Shown: positions 1-9,884, numbered from the stretch's first letter. The stretch: DNA of 64,000 bases from Prorocentrum cordatum (GCA_963575745.1 CAUYUJ010018638.1:641001-705000); one strand, 5' to 3'. Made by a program: numbers and translations. The notes: generated by a model not told the origin, from the letters alone.

Positions 1-13
1 CCGCCCTCCGCTG

Positions 14-89
14 CGGAGGAGGTGGCGGCTCCCTCTGTCCTCGAAGGCGAGGCCCTCTCTGGAACGCCCCGCATAGCTCGGCCAGGCAT
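14..89 (+). repeat. Dispersed repeat, partner at 5,850-5,925
   Basis: About 76 bp that aligns without gaps to 5,850-5,925; both copies read GGAGGWRGWGRTGGC followed by a shared CCTCGAAGGCG core and CTGGAACGC. Several differences fall at third codon positions of one frame (LEG-x-ALSGT in both), so the parent sequence may once have been coding, but neither copy lies in a supported gene. I do not recognise it. Confidence 0.5.
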
Positions 90-216
90 TCGCCCAGAGG
101 CTGGCCACGCGGGCGCGCCCAGAGGCCAGGGAGCGGTGGCGAGACTCGCCTCGGAGGCAGCTTCGACCCGCCGCCCCCGTGGCATGCGGACGCGTGCCTG
201 CGTGCCCGACTGCAAC

Positions 217-411
217 ATTCGGCGGCGAGCGAGGGGGGTAGCGAGGACGAGAAGGCCTTCTCAGAAGGCGGCGGGGCTTCTCGGAAGGCCTCCAGCCACC
301 TGAGAAGCTTGTTTCGTGTGTCTTCGGGGAGGGCCCAGAAATGTTCTACAAGACCGGGGGGCTTCAGAGGGCACGCCCCTTCTCACGTCTCCCCCGGGCT
401 CGCCGCCGAAT
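217..411. mobile_element. Foldback element, family B, copy 1
   Basis: 195 bp bounded by ATTCGGCGGCGAGC on the left and its exact complement on the right. Inside the ends lies AAGGCCTTCTCAGAAGG, shared with copies at 12,746-12,939 and 50,842-51,041. Similar length, terminal inverted repeats and no coding capacity point to a non-autonomous DNA transposon (MITE-like). No clear target duplication is visible at this copy, unlike the other two. Confidence 0.65.
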
Positions 412-871
412 AATGCTTCCGTTGCCTTTCATCGAAAGAATCCGGGTGTGCTCCGATCGCCTACCGCGCGAGGGCCGAGGGTATCATCACAGTATCGCTG
501 TGCTGGCGGGCAGGCGCGCGCATCACACCATGACCGCTCGTCGCTCCTCGGTCCGACTCGACTCCCCTCTCATCGTCATGCCTGCCTGCCCACCTGCCCC
601 TCCACCATCCCTTCCCCTGCCCGTCCCTCCTGCCCCCTAACCCCCGCCCCTCCACACCTCTCCTCTGCTCATGCCCCCCCCCCCCCGGCTCTCCTCCTCC
701 CTCCCCGCCCCCATCCTGCCCTCCCCATCCCCCCCTCCCTCCGCCTGCATCCCTCCCCCGCGGCCCAAAACACGACTCTCGCCCCACCGACCCCTCGGAG
801 CGCCTGCGCCACCCGCAGCGCCGCCAGCGGCCCCCTGAGGGCAGCGCGGAGGGGGTGGCAGACCTGGCCGC
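412..871. other. No gene; C-rich unique DNA
   Basis: A strongly C-rich plus strand (CCCCT and CCCCC runs around 580-780). ORFs open on both strands overlap each other and look like products of base composition. I see nothing else. Confidence 0.4.
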
Positions 872-988
872 CGCTCGGACGTCCATTCCCCCCGTGATTT
901 TTTGTCGGTTTCGTGCGTGTTTTTGCCGCTCGATGGTCCAGGATGGTCCTCGGTGGTTCTCGCCGGACAAAAAGCACACGTCCGAGCG
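872..988. mobile_element. Small inverted-repeat element, family D, copy 1
   Basis: 117 bp bounded by CGCTCGGACGT and its exact complement ACGTCCGAGCG. A homologue of 119 bp lies at 10,682-10,800 with the same ends (one or two changes) and an alignable interior (GATGGTCC..., GARAACAAAAARGCAC). Non-coding. MITE-like by structure; transposition itself is inferred. Confidence 0.6.
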
Positions 989-1141
989 ATGCCAAGAAGC
1001 CCCCGACGCCTGCGCCCGCTGGCAGGCGCAGGCCACCCTCGGCAGACGAGAACGGGGCGCCCCCCGTCGAGGAGCACGACCGGCAGACGCGGCGCACGCT
1101 GCAGGAGCACGCCAGACTCTGCGGCAGAGCTGCTCCATCAG

Positions 1142-1296
1142 TAGGGGGCCAGATGCGAACCCTACCCCTACCCCCCACGATTTCTGAGGGGGAGGGTGGG
1201 GTTCATTTCGTCTGGGAGCTCCCGAGCGAAGTAAACCCCACCCTCCCCCTCAGAAATCGTGGGGGGTAGGGGTAGGATTCGCATGTGGCCCCCTAA
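1142..1296. mobile_element. Long perfect-stem hairpin element
   Basis: 155 bp made of two arms of about 63 bases that pair with only three or four mismatches around a short loop centred near 1,216. The arms contain CTACCCCTACCCCCCACGAT and its complement. TCAG occurs directly outside both ends (1,138-1,141 and 1,297-1,300), consistent with a 4-bp target duplication. It is either a foldback transposon or a source of a long hairpin RNA; the sequence cannot decide. Confidence 0.65.
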
Positions 1297-1333
1297 TCAG
1301 AGCAGGGTTCCGTCGTAGATGAGGAAGCCATGA

Positions 1334-1475
1334 GGTACTGATACCGCTCCTCCCCGGACCTCTCCTGGGGGGTGCCGTTTGACCATGACTTCCAGGTGAA
1401 TCCGGCGGTGGCGACGAGGGACTCCGAGGAGGCCCACAAGAGGGACAACAAGAGACGGAAGGCAGTATCGGTACC
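1334..1475. mobile_element. Small inverted-repeat element, family F, copy 1
   Basis: Starts GGTACTGATACCGC and ends GCAGTATCGGTACC. A diverged homologue at 52,133-52,279 keeps the ends (GGTACC-N-ATACC) and interior blocks such as CCGGACCTCT-CTGGGGTG, GAATCC-GCGGTGGCG and AGGAGGCCC. Non-coding, MITE-like. Confidence 0.6.
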
Positions 1476-1686
1476 TTTGCCTACTCTGACTCTTGTGAGC
1501 GCTCCTGAATCGTACGCTCGAGGAAGACGGAGAAGCAAAGCAGCTCAGCGTGAGCTCGGCCTCAGGACCCGGGGACAGCAACGGGACCACGGGTGCAGGA
1601 GGTGGAGGGACTGGGAGGGCGAGGATGTACTGCAGGGGAAGAAGGAGGGAAGGAAACATGTTTGGTTTGGACTCGAGCAAGAGATG

Positions 1687-1832
1687 CCAGGGCTCGAGCT
1701 AAACAATGTGTTTCGTTTTCGTGTTGTTGTCGGTGTTCCTCGTTATGTTTTCGTTCCGCCTTTGCTGCGAAACGAATTCACAACGAAAACAGTCAACGAA
1801 ATCGCCAAAACCCTGTTTAGCTCGAGCCCTGG
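1687..1832. mobile_element. Small inverted-repeat element with 6-bp duplication, family G
   Basis: 146 bp bounded by a perfect 19-bp inverted repeat, CCAGGGCTCGAGCTAAACA on the left and its complement at 1,814-1,832. GAGATG precedes and GAGACG follows, a probable 6-bp target duplication with one change. The interior is rich in TTTCGTTTTCGT and its complement. Only one copy seen in this window. Confidence 0.65.
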
Positions 1833-2900
1833 GAGACGCGCTGACACTCAAACCGGAGGATCGCAGACTAGACAGAGGTGCCGGAGAACGAGGTGCAGGA
1901 GGAGCCGGAGGAGGAACAAGAGGGCCACGGCGACAATGACGAGCACGATGGTGCAGATACCGAACAAGCAGAAGGAGCAGCAGAACGAGAAGATGGAGGG
2001 GATCGCCAAGGGATGGCAGCGCGGGGAAGAGGTCACTGCGCACACTCGCGGCCGAAGACCCGAGGCCGTCCGAGCAGACGCAAAAGACTCTCCCGAGGCC
2101 ACCGCGACGCCTGCGGGAGAGGCAACCGAGGGACGCCACCGGACCGACGCCCCGTGGCTGGCCGCGCTGGTCCGCAGCCGAGGATGGGCTGGGCCAGGAT
2201 CGGCGTTGTTCGGGGGAAAACAAACCTGCCTCGCTTTTGACCACCCTCGCTTCCAAGAGACACCAAGCGATGCCAAATTGCGGCCCGTACTGGTCAGGCC
2301 GCTTGACGAGGAGGCGCGTGGTATGGCTTGGTTTTGCCTGGAAGCGAAAGCGGGGGAGGTCATTCACGCTCTGAGTTGTGGCCAGTCGGCGCCATCCCGT
2401 GCCAAACCCCGGTCAGTCAAGCTCTGCCGGATCCTGCAAGGTCCTGCGCGCCGACCTCAGTGCACCTCCGGCTCTGCTCGGGGCCCCGCAAGACCCGAGG
2501 CCCTGGCTGAGCCCCGTTTGCACTGACTCCCGCCTCAAGGCTCCCGAGAACACGCGCGGCACAGCAGGCAGGGGACTCGGAGAACATAGCAAGGTTAGCC
2601 CACTCCGCACTGTTCCATGCTTCAAGAAGCCCCCCCCCGCCCTGTGCCGCCCAGTCCGCCCCCCGCGAAGGACAGCCCAACCCATACCCCCCAGGGCGCC
2701 CCACCCCTCGCTTAACGCGGCATGGTGCCCCCTGGCACGTCGAAGCGGGTACACGCTAGCATGGATTTGGGATCCGTGGATGTGGCGTCTGAGCGCAAGA
2801 TCAATGGATCGGAGAACGTAACCCCTCCTCCCCCCCCCCACTGGAGCCACGCCACATCCAACGATTCGCCCTCCCCTCCAACAAAAGAAAATTTACGATT
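1833..2900. other. No supported gene
   Basis: Both strands stay open for hundreds of bases. A plus-strand frame runs 1,372-2,526 but passes straight through two inverted-repeat elements. A minus-strand frame (2,363-1,848) ends in a hydrophobic stretch resembling a membrane helix. Neither has splice context or homology that I recognise, so neither is called. Confidence 0.35.
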
Positions 2901-2904
2901 TGGG

Positions 2905-3380
2905 CTTCTTGGCAAGATGGCCCAAGATGGCTCCAAGACAGCCCAAGATTGCCAAAGCACGGCCCAAGAGGCCCCCAAGACGGCCCAAGAAGCCCTGAAA
3001 ACTGCCTTAGAGGGCTCCTAGAGGACCCCGCAGAGGGCCTGTAGAAGCGATGAACACAGACGGTCCTCAGATTTTTGAGGGATCTTACTGTTCTGGCCTT
3101 CTAAGGCTTCAGACCCCAAGACCACCTCGGAGGCCTCCAAGACGGCCCAAGAAGCCCCGAAGAGAGCCCTAGAACGGCCCACGAGTGGGCACCGAGACAG
3201 CCCAGAGAGGCTCCAGAGAAGGCCTCCGGGGGCGCCAGACGGCCCAAGAGCGCCCGACAACCGCCCAAGACGCCACCAAGACGGCCCAAGAGGCCACTGA
3301 CAAGCCCCAAAGCAGCCCAATGATGCCACCAAGAGGGCCCAAGAGGCCACCAAAAGGCTCCCCCGACGGCCCGTACGCAC
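2905..3380. repeat. Degenerate GGCCCAAGA minisatellite
   Basis: Irregular 9-15 bp units built on GGCCCAAGA and GACGGCCC. This is the complement of the CTTGGGGCC arrays at 14,470-18,010, 48,545-49,760 and 54,390-55,720, so the family occurs in both orientations. Open reading frames here follow from the repeat and are not called as genes. Confidence 0.75.
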
Positions 3381-3384
3381 ATAC

Positions 3385-3560
3385 TGCAGGTTCGTGCCGT
3401 GTCGACCCTGGCGTTGGTTCCTGACACCGCGCTGGATCGTTCAACCTTGAACGATCGGCCGTCTCCGCAACGTCCAATCGTTCAACATCGACCGATTCTG
3501 GGCCGCCGTCGGCGTTCAACGTTGAACGTCGGCGGCGGGGTCGCCGCTGGTCGACACGAC
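3385..3560. repeat. Cluster of GTTCAAC palindromes
   Basis: Contains several perfect palindromes including GATCGTTCAA-CC-TTGAACGATC and CGTTCAACGTTGAACG, the latter set inside a larger GCCGCCG/CGGCGGC stem. GTCGACCC and GGTCGAC occur near the two ends. Function unknown; a compact inverted-repeat element or cruciform-forming sequence is possible. Confidence 0.5.
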
Positions 3561-3689
3561 GCGAACCTACCGTACTCCCTCTGGACGTGCACCCCGCGAA
3601 GCGAGAGGAATCCAGGAGCCTGGCAGCGCCATCCCCCCCATGGCGCCAGGGCTGCCTGACTTTGGCGACGGAGCGCGCCGGTGTTGCAT

Positions 3690-3855
3690 TGGAAACGCGA
3701 CCTGTCGCTAATCTAGAAGATGTATATGTGTATATATATACTGCATTGGGAACGCCTGCCGCTAATCTAAAAATAGGATACGTATATATATATATATATA
3801 TACTTATTTTTAAAAATAAAAAATAAAAAATAAAAAATAACAAAAAAAAAAAATG
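3690..3855. repeat. Duplicated TA-rich unit with A-rich tract
   Basis: Two tandem copies of a unit starting TGCATTGG-AACGC and containing CGCTAATCTA, each ending in a TATATA run, followed by repeated AAAAAT and an A13 run. It abuts the inverted-repeat element at 3,856. Confidence 0.6.
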
Positions 3856-3990
3856 TGGCGCTCCGCGCGGGTTTCGTTTCTTGGATTCGCGCTGGACCCC
3901 CCTTCCTGGCGCGCGGAGCGCGCCGGGGGCGGCGCCAGAGGCGCCGCCGGGGGCCCAGGCGCAGATCCAAGAAACCCGCGCGGAGCGCCA
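3856..3990. mobile_element. GC-rich inverted-repeat element, family H
   Basis: 135 bp bounded by a perfect 20-bp inverted repeat (TGGCGCTCCGCGCGGGTTTC and complement at 3,971-3,990). The interior holds two more palindromes (GGCGCGCGGAGCGCGCC and GGCGGCGCCAGAGGCGCCGCC in two halves), so the whole unit can fold on itself. It sits directly after an A-rich tract. No coding capacity. Confidence 0.6.
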
Positions 3991-4490
3991 AAAGTTTGCC
4001 TGTGTGGCTTTTCCCTCTTCGGTGATCCACGCGCGTTGATCCATCTTTGCGCTTCCTCGAGGATGCCAAGTGGTGTGCCCTCGACGAGCCTCCCCTGCCG
4101 AGGCCACGGCCCCCTGTGTAAAGACGGTTTTGGTCCGCGCTCCCGAGGCACCGATCCATCCACGACCCCTTGGAACGAATGGATCCGCGCTCGTGAGGTT
4201 ACGATGGGACGCACAAAGACGTACTAGTACTATGTGTCCACCTTGAAGGCGCGCGTCCGACCCAAACAAATTATATACCCATCTTGTGGTATACCGTTTC
4301 CCGAGCGGTGTGGCCAGAAAGCGCCCGCCACGACGCGTACGCCAAACGATTTCTCGGTGCGCGCATCGCCCCTGGGGGGGCGACGCACACATACAAGTCA
4401 GCTGGGGTGACGCCGATCGTAACCGAACAGATGGGCCAGCGCTCCCGAAGCCACCATCCCTCCTGCAAAACAATGGGTCCCTGCCCCCGA
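3991..4490. other. No gene recognised
   Basis: Mixed-composition DNA without a convincing reading frame, repeat or RNA gene. Confidence 0.35.
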
Positions 4491-4494
4491 GCTT

Positions 4495-5160
4495 CCGAGA
4501 CGGCCGATGCAGGCAGCCAGTGCCACCAGGATTGTCCGATGTGCCTGCAAGACGGCCCGAGATGGCCCCAAGGCTGCCCAGTCTTGTCTCAAGACGGCCT
4601 GAAATGGCCACAAGGCGGCTCAGGATGGCCTCAAGACGGCCCAGGAGGCGCCCAAGATGGCAAACGAGGGTCACATGAGGACCCTCAAGATCCGACGAAA
4701 CCAAAATGATGGATTGCCCGCTAGGTGTTCCACATATTTGGGCGTCTTCACCTTTCCGGGCGTCCTGCAGCTTCAGGGAGGCCTCCCAGTTGGCCCCAAG
4801 ATGGTACAAGAAAGCCCCCCCAGTGCCAAGTCATCATCCACAATGGCCCCCAGATGGCCCAGGAGACCCCCTAGACAGACGGCCCCAAGGGAACCCCAAC
4901 CTAACCCAAGAGGGCCTGCTGGTCCAAGAGGGCCTCCGGGTCCAAGACGGCCTCAGAGAGCCCAGCAGCGGCCCAGCGCGGCCCAAAGCCGGCCCCAGGA
5001 CGGCCGCAAGAGACACCGCCCCATGCGGCCAAGATGGCCCCCCGCAGCCCAAGAGACTCCGAGCACGGCCCAGGGGGGCTGCAAGACGGCCCACATTTGC
5101 CCAAAGGGCCCCAGAGCCTCACAGGAGCCCAAGAGAAGACGGAAGAAACGGGGAAAGTCT
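4495..5160. repeat. Degenerate GGCCCAAGA minisatellite
   Basis: Second block of the same family as 2,905-3,380, with units such as GACGGCCCAAGA and GATGGCCCCAAG. Orientation is the same as the first block and opposite to the large arrays further right. Confidence 0.75.
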
Positions 5161-5261
5161 TAGGTCGGGCGCGTCCCCCCACAAGTGGACTTTGGACGAA
5201 AAATGAAACATACAAAAAAAACAGAAAACAAAATGCTCAAAACAAATCAAAAATACTAACA

Positions 5262-5325
5262 TAATCGTCCCCTACCTATGTTTTGACTCTTCTTGAATCT
5301 TCCTCCTGTAGAGGGACAGGCCCGA
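5262..5325. repeat. Dispersed repeat, partner at 7,075-7,138
   Basis: About 64 bp shared with 7,075-7,138: ATCGTCCCC, CTAYGTTTTGAC, then TCCTCCTGT-GAGGGACA-GCCC. Both copies lie beside family A foldback elements but on opposite sides, so a larger mosaic has been copied and rearranged. Confidence 0.5.
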
Positions 5326-5561
5326 CGTAAGGGAAGTCGACGAGAACGAGAAGAGGAGCCACGGGTCGACGCGGAAGAGAGCCACTTGTTATACGGCTCT
5401 CCCAGGGCTCGGCCCGGGACACGAGGTGCCACCCGTGCGCGCCCCCCGAATTGACGCAACGCAAGTTGCTGGCCTGGAGCGGCGGCAGGACTTGCCGCAG
5501 GCAGCTGGCTAAAGCGACCTTGGGCACTCAGGGGGGATAACACAACTCACAAAACTGAGTC

Positions 5562-5770
5562 TTGGACGCCCGGAATGGGTACGGAAAAATGGGTACAATG
5601 CCCAACAACAAACGTTGTCCCAAACCAACAGCGGCCGCCGTTGGGCAGGCGGCCTTGTGTCTCGAATGGACACAGGCCGCGGCGGCGCGAACAGCGAGTC
5701 CTGTTCAAAATGAACTGGAACTGCTGTTGGGCACTGTACCCATTCTTTCCGTACCCATTTCGTTTGTGCC
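5562..5770. mobile_element. Structured foldback element, family A, copy 1
   Basis: About 209 bp. The left arm (GGGTACGGAAAAATGGGTAC then AATGCCCAACAACA) pairs with the right arm (TGCTGTTGGGCACTGTACCC then ATTCTTTCCGTACCC). Inside are further stems: CCAACAGC with GCTGTTGG, GGCCGCC with GGCGGCC around a NotI site, GCGGCCT with AGGCCGC, and GTTCA with TGAAC. Three more copies lie at 6,586-6,980, 9,885-10,022 and 55,368-55,584. Paired changes between copies keep the stems. It may be a non-autonomous transposon or a repeated structured RNA. Confidence 0.75.
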
Positions 5771-6069
5771 GATGAGTTTCCCAGCGCCCCTCTTCCTCCT
5801 CCTCTTCCTCCTCCTCATTTTCCTCCTCCTGCCCTCCTCCTCCCGCCGAGGAAGAGATGGCAACTCCCACGATCCTCGAAGGCGTTGCCCTTTCTGGAAC
5901 GCGTCACACAGCCAGACCTGGGCCACAAGATCACACCCCTCGAGAACAAATTAGACCCTCGGCCCGCCGAAGCACACAGAGAGCATCCAAGGGTACCCTC
6001 CCCAGGGTGCACCAGAGCGTCCAGCAAGCACGAAAAACATCGGGGCACCCTCCCCGAACCGACCTCGAT

Positions 6070-6355
6070 CTCATCCTCCTCCTCCTCGTCGTCGTCGTCA
6101 TTGCCCTCCTCCTCCTCCCCCTCCTCCTCCTCCTCCTCCTCCTCCTCCTCCTCCTCCTCCTCCCCTCCTCCTCCTCCTCCTCCTCCTCCTCCTCCTCCTC
6201 CTCCTCCCCCCCTCCCCCCGCCCCGTCCCATCTGTGTGTGGGCGGGGGGGGGCTCGAGGACCCTGCAGGACCCAGCCCATCTGGGGGTGGGGGAGCAGGA
6301 GGAGGAGGAGGAGGAGGAGGAGGAGGAGGAGGAGGAGGAGGAGGAGGAGGGGGCC
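6070..6355. repeat. Mirrored CTC/GGA triplet tracts
   Basis: A (CCT)n tract at about 6,070-6,215 faces a (GGA)n tract at 6,296-6,352 across an 80-bp spacer, giving a long inverted repeat of polypyrimidine and polypurine. All reading frames here encode homopolymer-like peptides and are ignored. Confidence 0.85.
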
Positions 6356-6585
6356 CTGAGGACCCGGAGCCCGCGAAAAATCACGTGCCTCGGCCCCGCC
6401 GGCCGCCCCCGCCGAGGGGCCCTATCGGCCCTCCGCGCGCGGCCTCCCTCCTCGGGCCCCCCGGCGCGCCCGGGCGCCTCCCCCCCCCCCCCCCGGGCGG
6501 CGCGCCGGAGAGGCCGCCCCGGAGAGGCCGCGCCGGAGGGGCCGCGCCGGAGGGGCCGCGCCGTCCCGAGGCCGACCCCAGAAGC

Positions 6586-6980
6586 TTTTGGACGCCCGAG
6601 AGGGGTACCGTCGGGGCGTTGGCCTAAGGAACGATACATAGGGAGCGACGCCCCTTTTTTCTCCCACGTAGAAAACTCAGATGTACCATGAAAAGCTCAG
6701 GAAAACCCAAGGAGCACTGTAGAGCAACTGAGGAACACGGAGCCCCTCCCCAACCAAAAGGGTTCCTTCTGCAGGGCCCCGACTGTACGGAGAGAATGGG
6801 CACAATGCCCAACAACAGATTTGGTCCCAGACCAACAGCGGCCGCCGTTGGGCAGGCGGCCGTCCGTCTCGAACGGACACAGGCCGCGGCGGCGCGGACA
6901 GCGCGTCCTGTTCAAGATGAACAGGAACTGCTGTTGGGCATTGTACCCATTCTTTCCGTGCCCCCATTCCGTTCGTGCTG
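6586..6980. mobile_element. Family A foldback element, copy 2, split by an insertion
   Basis: The left end TTTTGGACGCCCGAGAGGGG (6,586-6,605) and the rest (6,785-6,980) align to copy 4 at 55,368 once the 176-bp insert at 6,609-6,784 and one GTAC are removed. Internal stems are kept, including GTCCG with CGGAC where copy 1 has TGTGTC with GACACA. Confidence 0.75.
6609..6784. mobile_element. Inserted 176-bp element, family C, copy 1
   Basis: Begins CGTCGGGGCG and ends GGGCCCCGACT, flanked on both sides by GTAC (6,605-6,608 and 6,785-6,788). It interrupts a family A element whose uninterrupted version exists elsewhere in the window. A 177-bp homologue with the same ends and the same right flank lies at 10,128-10,304. 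Terminal repeat about 9 bp (AGTCGGGGC), target duplication 4 bp, no coding capacity: a non-autonomous DNA transposon by all visible criteria. Confidence 0.8.
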
Positions 6981-7234
6981 AGAAGCATCCTGGCGGAGCT
7001 CCGAAAGTTTTCTGTTAGATTGAAAAAACAGCGATGGTTAACGAATTACCCTAATTTTCTTCAAAAGAATAGAACGATCGTCCCCAGGCTACGTTTTGAC
7101 CATTTTTCGAATGCTCCTCCTGTCGAGGGACATGCCCAGTTTCATGTTTGTGCTTGTATGCCGTTTCCTATCGACTCCCATGGGAGATCCGCCCGCTCAC
7201 CAGATGAGCGACCAAAGGAGACAGGTCTGACGCG

Positions 7235-8075
7235 GGATGGCACAGCGATCTCACGCGGAGGTTTACGCGGGCCGCCGGCGCGGAACGCCACATTGTATAC
7301 AAAGGCACTTACGCGCGACCTTACGCGGGCAGCTTGCGCGCCAATGTCGGCGCAGACGATCTTTTGTTGGCGTCGCACAGATGATCTGGATCCCTTCCCT
7401 GGGACGGGCTTCGCATCCTGAGTTGTTTTTGTTGACGGTCCCAAGGCCCAGTGATGGCCCTCAGGGGCCGAAAACAGCAAGACCTGCCGTTGTCAAAATG
7501 AGGGGGTCGAGCGGTCTTACACCATCCCTGGGCGCGTGGGTGGAATGGGACTCTGTAACCCTCATTATGCTTGTTCGCTGCTTGTTGGACTCCAATTGTC
7601 ATGAACAGTGACTGTTGATCATCCCCTTTGGAGCATATTGTGTTTTTCAATTGAAGTGCGCCTCCAGGAGCTCGCCTCCAGACTGGATTGTTGGGCCCCG
7701 AAATACTACAACAATGGTTCCCGCCAGACACTTCCTCACAACGTATTGAAGATTCGCGCTCTCGCTCGAGCATTCTCTTACGATTCACCCAAGAATCGCG
7801 CTCCCGCCTGAGACGTCCTTGCAAGCGACTCAGACGCTGCGCCCTCGGTACTCACGAATCGCGCTGGCGCTTTGGACTTCCTCACGATTCACTTGAGTGA
7901 CGATCCAAACTGGGCCTCACGCGAGATGGCGCAGGGAGCTTACGCCGCAGCTTGCGCGGACTACCCCCGCGGCACGCTGCATGGGCCACGAAGGCGCTCT
8001 CGCGCGACCTCGCGCGGGCAGCTTGCGCGCCAGTGTCGGCGCAGGCGACCCGTTCTGTCTGGCGTCGCTCACTTC
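7235..8075. repeat. Direct repeat pair of about 150 bp
   Basis: 7,235-7,370 and 7,920-8,055 share GATGGC-CAG, TTACGC, and a near-identical 3' block (GCGGGCAGCTTGCGCGCCA, TGTCGGCGCAG). The DNA between them has no convincing gene. Origin of the repeat unknown. Confidence 0.5.
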
Positions 8076-8199
8076 ACTTTCGGGAGCGGCCAAGAGGGGG
8101 GTGTCCAAGAGGGGGGGGTGCAAATCATGACCGGCGGCACGTGCGCGGCGCAGCGGGCGGGCCGGGGACGTGACGAAATGAGAAGAGGCGCCATGGAAT

Positions 8200-8435
8200 C
8201 TGGGGAGATATCATGGCCCACGCCATGATATCCACCCCCCCCTAGTCATCACCCCCCTCTTTTCCGCCCCCGATCTCAAGGCTGTTTGCTCTGGAGGAGG
8301 AGGAGGAGGAGGAGGAGGAGGAGGAGGAGGAGGAGGAGGAGGATGGAGGATGGAGGATGGAGGATGAGGAGGAGGAGGAGGAGGAGGAGGAGGCACCCTA
8401 GTCCTCACCCCCCTCTTTTCCGCCCCCGACACCTG
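8200..8435. repeat. Palindrome, GGA tract and flanking direct repeat
   Basis: A perfect palindrome GATATCATGG-CCCACG-CCATGATATC lies at about 8,207-8,232. A (GGA)n tract at 8,295-8,392 is flanked on both sides by CACCCCCCTCTTTTCCGCCC (8,248 and 8,406), as if the tract expanded inside a duplicated unit. Confidence 0.6.
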
Positions 8436-8439
8436 GGCA

Positions 8440-9870
8440 TCGTGCTGCCGCCACAGACGCATGCAGGACTCCTGCCCCTCGGCGAGCCAGACGCCCGGCC
8501 CGCTCGCGCTCCCGACAACTCATATCTGCCACCTGCACACGAGGACTGCCGCCCACGCAGTACGCGTCGGTCGGAAAAAAGTAGGCAGGAACATGAAGCA
8601 GGAAGGCGGATATAGTAGATTGGGTCCAGGTCCTCCCAGAGAAAATTAACAGAACACAGCAAAAGCGTGCCGACTCTTGAAGTAGAAAGGCGCTGGAAGC
8701 AGATTGGGATCTGGGAATCCAAAAATACCTACTTTCAACGACCGGCGTGTACGCAACCAGCTCGTCTGAGGAGTCGGCACACAGAACATCGGGAGGTGCA
8801 GTCGTAGTCGGTGCCGGTGGCGGCAGGTATGACGACGCCCATAGCTCCCTTCCAGCACGCCCTTCCTCCTGGCTCTCTTTGATCCCCCGCCTCCCTCCTC
8901 TCCTCGTTTTGGAGGCTGCGCCACCTACACGTGACGGTTGAGGAAGGCATACCCCCAAGAGGGGTACGACCGAAGACGAAGAGGGCGAGTATCGAGGGTT
9001 TGGGCTGTACATGCAGTGGCATACGAGCAGACGAGAACGAACAATTCTGAAATGATTGCCGCTGTTGTCGTCGCCCCCCTCCCACGAACCACCAGCTACT
9101 CCCGACGGACCCCGCGACCCACGCGCGACTCACCCGCGACAAACCCCGCGCCCGTCCCCTCACTCTCACCCACAATTGCGGGGTGCTGCATATTTCCCAA
9201 TGGCAAAACAACTGCCCGCTCCCCAAGCTAGAGGCCAACTTGAGGGCTCCGAGGATATGGGGCCGGAGGATCGCAATCGGCGAGGCATCGGCGACGCCGG
9301 CGATGCACTAGCACCGCATGCTTGGAACAAATCGGGCTCCACATCGAGCTGCGTCGCCGTTGCATCGCAGATGCGGAGCGATCCTTCGACCCCGCCTGCG
9401 CGCACCCCATCTGAAAGGCCAAGATAAGCGGTGGATACGTCTACCTTCCGGCCGCGCCGGCGAAAGAGGAGAGGCGCCCGCTGCTTCTGCGCACGGCGCT
9501 CTCGCGCGCCCGCGCGCGCCACGGGGGAGCCCACTCCCGCCCCGCGCGGGCGGCGGTCACTGGCGGCCGACAGCCTGGCGGAGCAGGCTGGGACCGATGA
9601 GGATGCCGGGGTGGTCTCTGCTTTGGACGCACGACATGCGCACAGACAACATTGGCGCGGCGCCCAACACTATCAGGGGGACGTAGGACCTGGGTACAGG
9701 GGACTCGGAAATCCCCGACGAGGTCGTTCAAAAAATGACGAGGCCGAGTCTGCATTTTGACGCGGCCTCCCGCTGCAGACATCCCACGAAACTCCTCCTC
9801 GTCAAAATCCGATGCGCGGTCGTCAAAAAACGATGGCGAATCCGAGTCCTGGCAAACCTGGGTGTTACGC
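8440..9870. other. No gene recognised
   Basis: About 1.4 kb of unique sequence. Frames of 80-200 codons exist on both strands but none shows splice context, a family motif or codon bias that separates it from its antisense partner. Confidence 0.35.
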
Positions 9871-9884
9871 TCCCCCGACACTAC

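Noticed and set aside
1848-2363. Minus-strand ORF ending in a hydrophobic helix-like stretch
   Set aside because: The hydrophobic part lies opposite a Glu/Arg-rich frame of a GAGGA-type region; no splice sites, start or family support it.
1372-2526. 384-codon plus-strand ORF
   Set aside because: It runs straight through two inverted-repeat elements and overlaps equally long frames on the other strand. High GC content alone keeps frames open here.
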